Shown here: in pieces, positions 1-9,040 of the stretch
How positions within the stretch are numbered: the first letter of the stretch is position 1
How the letters are laid out: each line of letters begins with the position of its first letter
NCBI GenBank assembly: GCA_026874595.1
Contig: CM049317.1
Location: 62,347,118 to 62,411,117, forward strand
DNA: 64,000 nt
DNA from: Sipunculus nudus
Taxonomy: Eukaryota; Annelida; Sipuncula; Golfingiida; Sipunculidae
Direction of reading: 5' to 3'
Position numbers and translations under genes: made by a program
The notes under the pieces: model-generated
The model's input: only the letters and a program-made list of their open reading frames with translations
The model's database searches: none
Told to the model about the DNA's origin: nothing

Positions 1-76
1 AATTGCTCTTTGGCACCATTTTCTGAAGAAATCATGTATTTTCGGACTTTGCGGGGGTCTAATAATGTCAGAAATG

Positions 77-136
77 GTAAAACATTGTAGGTAAATTGTG
101 TTAAAATTGGAAAATGGGTCAAAGAAATCAATAAAT
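77..136 (+). other. A-tracts at roughly helical spacing (possible curved DNA)
   Basis: Short A-runs are centred near 80, 94, 104, 112, 124 and 134 in monomer 1, an average spacing close to 10.7 bp. A-tracts in phase with the helix are known to curve DNA, and curvature is common in satellites. The spacing is irregular in places (8 to 13 bp), so curvature is an inference that needs calculation or gel mobility. Confidence 0.35.
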
Positions 137-220
137 GACTTTTTTAAAAATTGCAGAATTATACATTACCGGTTTTGATTGAACAATATTGCCCTTACTT
201 TTGATATTAATGTTCACTAA

Positions 221-254
221 CCGGGACTGCTGTGTAGCCAGGGGACCCGTCTGT
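221..254 (+). repeat. Nearly invariant 34-bp monomer core (first copy)
   Basis: The core runs from CCGGGACTGC to CCCGTCTGT and is the least variable part of the monomer in all ~170 copies. I saw only isolated changes, for example near 2488, 5107, 6616, 7737, 10838, 13932, 14330, 25785 and 54793, one recurrent AGCAAAGG form (e.g. 33306) and a recurrent CCCG to CTCG class in the right half of the window. Even the most diverged monomer (17839-18213) keeps it unchanged at 18057-18090. A short conserved box within a faster-changing monomer is what a protein-binding or processing site would look like in a satellite. No known binding motif is recognised. Confidence 0.8.
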
Positions 255-258
255 CCCC
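241..258. repeat. 6-bp inverted repeat with 6-nt loop inside the core
   Basis: GGGGAC (241-246) and GTCCCC (253-258) are exact reverse complements, separated by CCGTCT. Monomers of the TCCCC cassette type have the perfect dyad. Those with TCACC, TTTCC or TATCC in the same place have a weakened right arm. The right arm overlaps a second palindrome, CCCATATGGG (256-265). Single-stranded or transcribed forms could fold into a small hairpin, but the sequence alone does not show that they do. Confidence 0.7.
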
Positions 259-265
259 ATATGGG
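256..265. repeat. CCCATATGGG palindrome, start of the variable cassette
   Basis: This is a perfect 10-bp palindrome immediately after the core in the commonest cassette type. Other types seen are CACCATATGGTTCTT (605-625 region), CACCATTTGGTTCTT (3634 region), CACCATATGCTTCTT (2508 region), TTTCCATATGGG (2131 region), TATCCATATGGG (13210 region), TTTTCCTATGGG (20156 region) and CCCCATGTGGG (49592 region). All but the TTTTCCTATGGG type keep a CANNTG hexamer at the centre. The cassette works well as a label for monomer subfamilies. Confidence 0.75.
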
Positions 266-320
266 TCATATCAGTGTGTTTTTTAGGAAAATGCTGCATT
301 TCTTTTGAGATTTTGCCGTA

Positions 321-360
321 AGCAAAGAATTAGCAAAGCATCAGCAAGGTGTAAGCAAAG
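321..360 (+). repeat. Four AGCAAAG heptamers at exact 11-bp spacing (first copy)
   Basis: AGCAAAG-type heptamers start at 321, 332, 343 (here AGCAAGG) and 354, each followed by a four-base spacer (AATT, CATC, TGTA, GGAT). The arrangement recurs in almost every monomer. The spacing is close to one turn of the helix, so all four would lie on the same face of the DNA. It may be a remnant of slippage or a multi-site binding platform. The first heptamer also pairs with the preceding TTTGC to form a 5-bp inverted repeat around CGTAA. Confidence 0.85.
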
Positions 361-848
361 GGATTATGCCTTCATAATTGCTCTTTGGCACCATTTTCTG
401 AAGAAATAATGTATTTTTGGACTTTGCGGGGGTCTAATAATGTCAGAAATGGTAAAACACTGTAGGTAAATTGTGTTAAAATTGGAAAATGGGTCCAAGA
501 AATCAATAAATGACTTTTTTAAAAATTGCAGAATTATACATTTTCGGTTTTGATCGAACGATATTGCCCTTACTTTTGATATTAATGTTCACTTTCCGGG
601 ACTGCTGTGTAGCCAGGGGACCCGTCTGTCACCATATGGTTCTTATCAGTGTGTATTTTTAGGAAAATGCTGCATTTCTGTTGTGATTTTGCCGTAAGCA
701 AAGAATTAGCAAAGCATCAGCAAAGTGTAAGCAAAGGGATTATGCCTTCATAGTTGCTTTTTTTCACCATTTTCTGAAGAAATCATGTATTTTCGGACTT
801 TGCGGGGGTCTAATAATGTCAGAAATGGTAAAACACTGTAGGTAAATT

Positions 849-3305
849 GTGTTTAAATTGGAAAATGGGTCAAAGAAATCAATAAATGACTTTTTAAAAA
901 ATTGCAGAATTATACATTACCGGTTTTGATTGAACAATATTGCCCTTACTTTTGATATTAATGTTCACTAACCGGGACTGCTGTGTAGCCAGGGGACCCG
1001 TCTGTCCCCATATGGGTCATATCAGTGTGTTTTTTTAGGAAAATGCTGCATTTCTGTTGTGATTTTGCCGTAAGCAAAGAATTAGCAAAGCATCAGCAAG
1101 GTGTAAGCAAAGGGATTATGCCTTCATAATTGCTCTTTGGCACCATTTTCTGAAGAAATAATGTATTTTTGGACTTTGCGGGGGTCTAATAATGTCAGAA
1201 ATGGTAAAACACTGTAGGTAAATTGTGTTAAAATTGGAAAATGGGTCCAAGAAATCAATAAATGACTTTTATAAAAATTGCAGAATTATACATTTTCGGT
1301 TTTGATCGAACGATATTGCCCTTACTTTTGATACTAATGTTCACTAACCGGGACTGCTGTGTAGCCAGGGGACCCGTCTGTCACCATATGGGTCATATCA
1401 GTGTGTTTTTTTAGGAAAATGCTGCATTTCTGTTGTGATTTTGCCGTAAGCAAAGAATAAGCAAAGCATCAGCAAAGTGTAAGCAAAGGGATTATGCCTT
1501 CATAATTGCTTTTTGGCACCATTTTCTGAAGAAATAATGTATTTTTGGGCTTTGTGGGGGTCTGATAATGTCAGAAATGGTGAAACACTGTAGGTAAATT
1601 CTGTTAAAATTAGAAAATGGGTCCCAGGAATCAATAAATGACTTTTTTAAAGTAGCAGAATTATACATTTGTGGTTTTGATTGAACGGTATTGCCCTTAC
1701 TTTTGATATTAATGTTCACTAACCGGGACTGCTGTGTAGCCAGGGGACCCGTCTGTTTCCGTATGGGTCATATCAGTGTGTATTTAGAGGAAAATGCTGC
1801 ATTTCTGTTGCGATTTTGCCGTAAGCAAAGAATAAGCAAAGCATCAGCAAAGTGTAAGCAAAGGGATTATGCCTTCATAATTGCTTTTTGGCACCATTTT
1901 CTGAAGAAATAATGTTTTTTAGGTATTGCGGGGGTCTAATAATGTCTGAAATGGTGAAACACTGTAGGTATATTGTGTTAAAATTGGAAAATGGGTCAAA
2001 GAAATCAATAAATGACTTTTTTAAAAATAGCAGAATTATACATTTCCGGTTTTGATCGAACGATATTGCCCTTACTTTTGATATTAATGTTCACTAACCG
2101 GGACTGCTGTGTAGCCAGGGGACCCGTCTGTTTCCATATGGGTCATATCAGTGTGTATTTTTAGGAAAATGCTGCATTTCTGTTAAGATTTTGCCATAAG
2201 CAAATAAAAAGCAAAGCATCAGCAAAGTGTAAGCAAAGGGATTATGCTTTCATAGTTGATTTTTTTCACCATTTTCTGAAGAAATCATGTATTTTTGGAC
2301 TTTGCGGGGGTCTAATAATGTCAGAAATGGTAAAACACTGTAGGTAAATTGTGTTAAATTGGAAAATGGGTCCAAGAAATCAATAAATGACTTTTTAAAA
2401 ATAGCAGAATTATACATTATCGGTTTTGATCGAACGATATTGCCCTCACTTTTGATATTAATGTTCACTATGCGGGACTGCTGTATAGCCAGGGGACCCG
2501 TCTGTCACCATATGCTTCTTATCAGTGTTTATTTTTAGGAAAATGCTGCATTTCTGTTGTGATTTTGCCGTAAGCACAGAATAAGCAAAGCATCAGCAAA
2601 GTGTAAGCAAAGGGATTATGCCTTCATAATTGCTTTTCGGCACCATTTTCTGAAAAAATAATGTATTTTTCGGCTTTGCGGGGGTCTAATAATGTCAGAA
2701 ATGGTAAAACACTGTAGGTAAATTCTGTTAAAATTAGAAAATGGGTCCCAGGAATCAATAAATGACTTTTTTATAGTAGCAGAATTATACATTTATGGTT
2801 TTCATTGAACGATATTGCTCTTACTTTTGATATTAATGTTCACTAACCGGGACTGCTGTGTAGCCAGGGGACCCGTCTGTCACCATATGGTTCTTATCAG
2901 TGTGTATTTATAGGAAAATGCTGCATTTCTGTTGTGATTTTGCCGTAAGCAAAGAATTAGCAAAGCATCAGCAAGGTGTAAGCAAAGGGATTATGCCTTC
3001 ATAATTGCTCTTTGGCACCATTTTCTGAAGAAATAATGTATTTTTGGACTTTGCGGGGGTCTAATAATGTCAGAAATGGTAAAACACTGTAGGTAAATTG
3101 TGTTAAAATTGGAAAATGGGTCCAAGAAATCAATAAATGACTTTTTTAAAAATTGCAGAATTATACATTATCGGTTTTGATCGAACGATATTGCCCTTAC
3201 TTTTGATATTAATGTTCACTTTCCGGGACTGCTGTGTAGCCAGGGGACCCGTCTGTCACCATATGGTTCTTATCAGTGTGTATTTTTAGGAAAATGCTGC
3301 ATTTC
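849..3305 (+). repeat. Six-monomer module S, copy 1
   Basis: This block begins at the marker GTGTTTAAATTGG and includes a monomer with TTTTTAAAGTAGC, one with ATGTTTTTTAGG, one with the TGTTAAATTGG deletion, and one with TTTATAGTAGC. The same order occurs at 6106, 9203, 29412 and 44551. Relative to copy 2 the shift is 5,257 bp, falling to 5,256 after a one-base deletion near 6863. Similarity to copy 4 (29412) runs to about 3305, past where copies 2 and 3 switch into a 94-bp stub. Confidence 0.85.
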
Positions 3306-5939
3306 TGTTAAGATTTTGCCATAAGCAAAGAAAAAGCAAAGCATCAGCAAAGTGTAATCTAAGGGATTATGCCTACATAGTTGCTTTTTTTCACCATTTT
3401 CTGAAGAAATCATGTATTTTTGGACTTTGCGGGGGTCTAATAATGTCAGAAATGGTAAAACATTGTAGGTAAATTGTGTTAAAATTGGAAAATGGGTCCA
3501 ATAAATCAATAAATGACTTTTTTAAAAAGAGCAGAATTATACATTATCGGTTTTGATCGAACGATATTGCCCTTACTTTTGATATTAATGTTCACTATCC
3601 GGGACTGCTGTGTAGCCAGGGGACCCGTCTGTCACCATTTGGTTCTTATCAGTGTGTATTTTTAGGAAAATGCTGCATTTCTGTTGTGATTTTGCCGTAA
3701 GCAAAGAATTAGCAAAGCATCAGCAAGGTGTAAGCAAAGGGATTATGCCTTCATAATTGCTCTTTGGCACCATTTTCTGAAGAAATAATGTATTTTTGGA
3801 CTTTGCGGGGGTCTAATAATGTCAGAAATGGTAAAACACTGTAGGTAAATTGTGTTAAAATTGGAAAATGGGTCCAAGAAATCAATAAATGACTTTTTTA
3901 AAAATTGCAGAATTATACATTTTCGGTTTTGATCGAACGATATTGCCCTTACTTTTGATATTAATGTTCACTATCCGGGACTGCTGTGTAGCCAGGGGAC
4001 CCGTCTGTCACCATTTGGTTCTTATCAGTGTGTATTTTTAGGAAAATGCTGCATTTCTGTTGTGATTTTGCCGTAAGCAAAGATTTAGCAAAGCATCAGC
4101 AAAGTGTAAGCAAAGGGATTATGCTTTCATAGTTGCTTTTTTTCACCATTTTCTGAAGAAATCATGTATTTTTGGACTTTGCGGGGGTCTAATAATGTCA
4201 GAAATGGTAAAACACTGTAGGTAAATTGTGTTGAAATTGGAAAATGGGTCCAAGAAATCAATAAATGACTTTTTAAAAATAGCAGAATTATACATTATCG
4301 GTTTTGATCGAACGATATTGCCCTCACTTTTGATATTAATGTTCACTATGCGGGACTGCTGTGTAGCCAGGGGACCCGTCTGTCACCATATGGGTCATAT
4401 CAGTGTGTTTTTTAGTAAAATGCTGCATTTCTTTTGAGATTTTGCCGTAAGCAAAGAATTAGCAAAGCATCAGCAAGGTGTAAGCAAAGGGATTATGCCT
4501 TCATAATTGCTCTTTGGCACCATTTTCTGAAGAAATCATGTATTTTCGGACTTTGCGGGGGTCTAATAATGTCAGAAATGGTAAAACATTGTAGGTAAAT
4601 TGTGTTAAAATTGGAAAATGGGTCAAAGAAATCAATAAATGACTTTTTTAAAAATTGCAGAATTATACATTACCGGTTTTGATTGAACAATATTGCCCTT
4701 ACTTTTGATATTAATGTTCACTAACCGGGACTGCTGTGTAGCCAGGGGACCCGTCTGTCCCCATATGGGTCATATCAGTGTGTTTTTTAGGAAAATGCTG
4801 CATTTCTTTTGAGATTTTGCCGTAAGCAAAGAATTAGCAAAGCATCAGCAAGGTGTAAGCAAAGGGATTATGCCTTCATAATTGCTCTTTGGCACCATTT
4901 TCTGAAGAAATAATGTATTTTTGGACTTTGCGGGGGTCTAATAATGTCAGAAATGGTAAAACACTGTAGGTAAATTGTGTTAAAATTGGAAAATGGGTCC
5001 AAGAAATCAATAAATGACTTTTTTAAAAATTGCAGAATTATACATTATCGGTTTTGATCGAACGATATTTCCCTTACTTTTGATATTAATGTTCACTTTC
5101 CGGGACTGTTGTGCAGCCAGGGGACCCATCTGTCACCATATGGTTCTTATCAGTGTGTATTTTTAGGAAAATGCTGCATTTCTGTTGTGATTTTGCCGTA
5201 AGCAAAGAATTAGCAAAGCATCAGCAAGGTGTAAGCAAAGGTATTATGCCTTCATAATTGCTTTTTGGCACCATTTTCTGAAGAAATAATGTATTTTTGG
5301 ACTTTGTGGGGGTCTTATAATGTCAGAAATGGTAAAACATTGTAAGTTAATCGTGTTAAAATGGAAGATGGGTCCAAGAAATCAATAAATGACTTTTTTT
5401 AAAAATAGAAGAATTATACATTTGCGGTTTTGATTGAACGATATTGGCCTTACTTTTGATATTAATGTTCACTATCCGGGACTGCTGTGTAGCCAGGGGA
5501 CCCGTCTGTCACCATATGGTTCATATCAGTGTGCATTTTTAGGAAAATGCTGCATTTCTGTTGTGATTTTGCTGTAAGCAAAGAATAAGCAAAGCATCAG
5601 CAAAGTGTAAGCAAAGGGATTATGCCTACATAGTTGCTTTTTTTCACCATTTTCTGAAGAAATCATGTATTTTTGGACTTTGCGGGGGTCTAATAATGTC
5701 AGAAATGGTAAAACATTGTAGGTAAATTGTGTTAAAATTGGAAAATGGGTCCAATAAATCAATAAATGACTTTTTTAAAAATAGCAGAATTATACATTAT
5801 CGGTTTTGATCGAACGATATTGCCCTTACTTTTGATATTAATGTTCACTATGCGGGACTGCTGTGTAGCCAGGGGAACCGTCTGTCACCATTTGGGTCAT
5901 ATCAGTGTGTATTTTTAGGAAAATGCTGCATTTCTGTTG

Positions 5940-8900
5940 TGATTTTGCCGTAAGCAAAGAATAAGCAAAGCATCAGCAAAGTGTAAGCAAAGGGATTATG
6001 CCTTCATAATTGCTTTTTGGCACCATTTTCTGAAGAAATAATGTATTTTTTTGGCATTGCGGGGGTCTAATAATGTCAGAAATGGTGAAACACTGTAGGT
6101 AAATTGTGTTTAAATTGGAAAATGGGTCAAAGAAATCAATAAATGACTTTTTAAAAAATTGCAGAATTATACATTACCGGTTTTGATTGAACAATATTGC
6201 CCTTACTTTTGATATTAATGTTCACTAACCGGGACTGCTGTGTAGCCAGGGGACCCGTCTGTCCCCATATGGGTCATATCAGTGTGTTTTTTTAGGAAAA
6301 TGCTGCATTTCTGTTGTGCTTTTGCCGTAAGCAAAGAATTAGCAAAGCATCAGCAAGGTGTAAGCAAAGGGATTATGCCTTCATAATTGCTCTTTGGCAC
6401 CATTTTCTGAAGAAATAATGTATTTTTGGACTTTGCGGGGGTCTAATAATGTCAGAAATGGTAAAACACTGTAGGTAAATTGTGTTAAAATTGGAAAATG
6501 GGTCCAAGAAATCAATAAATGACTTTTATAAAAATTGCAGAATTATACATTTTCGGTTTTGATCGAACGATATTGCCCTTACTTTTGATACTAATGTTCA
6601 CTAACCGGGACTGCTATGTAGCCAGGGGACCCGTCTGTCCCCATATGGGTCATATCAGTGTGTATTTTTAGGAAAATGCTGCATTTCTGTTGTGATTTTG
6701 CCGTAAGCAAAGAATAAGCAAAGCATCAGCAAAGTGTAAGCAAAGGGATTATGCCTTCATAATTGCTTTTTGGCACCATTTTCTGAAGAAATAATGTATT
6801 TTTGGGCTTTGTGGGGGTCTGATAATGTCAGAAATGGTGAAACACTGTAGGTAAATTCTGTTAAATTAGAAAATGGGTCCCAGGAATCAATAAATGACTT
6901 TTTTAAAGTAGCAGAATTATACATTTGTGGTTTTGATTGAACGGTATTGCCCTTACTTTTGATATTAATGTTCACTAACCGGGACTGCTGTGTAGCCAGG
7001 GGACCCGTCTGTATCCGTATGGGTCATATCAGTGTGTATTTAGAGGAAAATGCTGCATTTCTGTTGCGATTTTGCCGTAAGCAAAGAATAAGCAAAGCAT
7101 CAGCAAAGTGTAAGCAAAGGGATTATGCCTTCATAATTGCTTTTTGGCACCATTTTCTGAAGAAATAATGTTTTTTAGGTATTGCGGGGGTCTAATAATG
7201 TCTGAAATGGTGAAACACTGTAGGTAAATTGTGTTAAAATTGGAAAATGGGTCAAAGAAATCAATAAATGACTTTTTTAAAAATAGCAGAATTATACATT
7301 TCCGGTTTTGATCGAACGATATTGCCCTTACTTTTGATATTAATGTTCACTAACCGGGACTGCTGTGTAGCCAGGGGACCCGTCTGTTTCCATATGGGTC
7401 ATATCAGTGTGTATTTTTAGGAAAATGCTGCATTTCTGTTAAGATTTTGCCATAAGCAAAGAAAAAGCAAAGCATCAGCAAAGTGTAAGCAAAGGGATTA
7501 TGCTTTCATAGTTGATTTTTTTCACCATTTTCTGAAGAAATCATGTATTTTTGGACTTTGCGGGGGTCTAATAATGTCAGAAATGGTAAAACACTGTAGG
7601 TAAATTGTGTTAAATTGGAAAATGGGTCCAAGAAATCAATAAATGACTTTTTAAAAATAGCAGAATTATACATTATCGGTTTTGATCGAACGATATTGCC
7701 CTCACTTTTGATATTAATGTTCACTATGCGGGACTGCCGTGTAGCCAGGGGACCCGTCTGTCACCATATGCTTCTTATCAGTGTTTATTTTTAGGAAAAT
7801 GCTGCATTTCTGTTGTGATTTTGCCGTAAGCACAGAATAAGCAAAGCATCAGCAAAGTGTAAGCAAAGGGATTATGCCTTCATAATTGCTTTTCGGCACC
7901 ATTTTCTGAAAAAATAATGTATTTTTCGGCTTTGCGGGGGTCTAATAATGTCAGAAATGGTAAAACACTGTAGGTAAATTCTGTTAAAATTAGAAAATGG
8001 GTCCCAGGAATCAATAAATGACTTTTTTATAGTAGCAGAATTATACATTTATGGTTTTCATTGAACGATATTGCTCTTACTTTTGATATTAATGTTCACT
8101 AACCGGGACTGCTGTGTAGCCAGGGGACCCGTCTGTCACCATATGGTTCTTATCAGTGTGTATTTATAGGAAAATGCTGCATTTCTGTTGTGATTTTGCC
8201 GTAAGCAAAGAATTAGCAAAGCATCAGCAAGGTGTAAGCAAAGGGATTATGCCTTCATAATTGCTCTTTGGCACCATTTTCTGAAGAAATAATGTATTTT
8301 TGGACTTTGCGGGGGTCTAATAATGTCAGAAATGGTAAAACACTGTAGGTAAATTGTGTTAAAATTGGAAAATGGGTCCAAGAAATCAATAAATGACTTT
8401 TTTAAAAATTGCAGAATTTGAAGAAATGGTAAAACACTGTAGATAAATTGTGTTAAAATTGGAAAATGGGTCCAATAAATCAATAAATGACTTTTTTAAA
8501 AATTGCAGAATTATACATTTGCGGTTTTGATTGAACGATATTGGCCTTACTTTTGATATTAATGTTCACCATCCGGGACTGCTGTGTAGCCAGGGGACCC
8601 GTCTGTCACCATATGGTTCATATCAGTGTGCATTTTTAGGAAAATGCTGCATTTCTGTTGTGATTTTGCTGTAAGCAAAGAATAAGCAAAGCATCAGCAA
8701 AGTGTAAGCAAAGGGATTATGCCTACATAGTTGCTTTTTTTCACCATTTTCTGAAGAAATCATGTATTTTCGGACTTTGCGGGGGTCTAATAATGTCAGA
8801 AATGGTAAAACATTGTAGGTAAATTGTGTTAAAATTGGAAAATGGGTCAAAGAAATCAATAAATGACTTTTTTAAAAATTGCAGAATTATACATTACCGG

Positions 8901-9040
8901 TTTTGATTGAACAATATAGCCCTTACTTTTGATATTAATGTTCACTAACCGGGACTGCTGTGTAGCCAGGGGACCCGTCTGTCCCCATATGGGTCATATC
9001 AGTGTGTTTTTTTAGGAAAATGCTGCATTTCTGTTGTGCT
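5940..9040 (+). repeat. 3,097-bp tandem duplication, left copy
   Basis: This segment is followed directly by a second copy shifted by 3,097 bp, equal to eight monomers plus a 94-bp stub. Markers line up throughout: GTGTTTAAATTGG at 6106 and 9203, and the stub at 8419 and 11516. The copies differ by only scattered single bases, for example near 6374/9471 and 7736/10833. The junction between copies falls about 9005-9060, in or close to the AGCAAAG block, judged from the switch of flanking variants there. The left boundary is approximate. Confidence 0.85.
8419..8512 (+). repeat. 94-bp truncated monomer (stub), copy 1
   Basis: After GCAGAATT at 8411-8418 the sequence jumps to TGAAGAAATGGTAAAAC and runs to the next GCAGAATT at 8505-8512. 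About 281 bp of a normal monomer is missing, including the conserved core and the AGCAAAG block. The break shows microhomology between TGAAGAAAT and the CAGAAATGG site. All five stubs share the same junction and the same ACTGTAGATAAATTG variant, so they descend from one deletion event. Confidence 0.9.

Larger units (their letters stand above)
1..375 (+). repeat. Reference monomer used for internal coordinates
   Basis: This is the first complete monomer; the next begins at 376 with the same AATTGCTCTTTGGCACC start. Landmarks in order: TTCTGAAGAAAT (22-33), the GCGGGGG G-run (about 51-57), an A-tract-rich part (77-136), AATAAA (130-135), a T-run then A-run ending in TTGCAG (138-156), the TGATTGAAC site with CpG-derived variants (177-185), the invariant core (221-254), a variable dyad cassette (255-270) and the AGCAAAG block (321-360). 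The length is close to twice a nucleosome repeat, which is common among satellites; that is a correlation, not evidence of phasing here. Confidence 0.95.

Noticed and set aside
171-192. RNA polymerase III B box near GGTTTTGATCGAAC
   Set aside because: It does not match GGTTCGANTCC and there is no A box at a suitable distance, so a tRNA-derived origin is not supported.
211-226. Possible CENP-B box at TTCACTAACCGGGA
   Set aside because: The essential CENP-B pattern has TTCG and CGGG separated by seven bases with a fixed A. Here the first part is TTCA and only five bases separate it from CGGG.
256-265. CArG box (SRF or MADS site) at CCATATGG
   Set aside because: A CArG box needs six A/T bases between CC and GG; only four are present.
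339-350. Hammerhead ribozyme core on the minus strand (CTGATGC in the complement of GCATCAG)
   Set aside because: The conserved CUGAUGA is not present, and no matching GAAA segment with flanking stems was found, so satellite self-cleavage is not supported.
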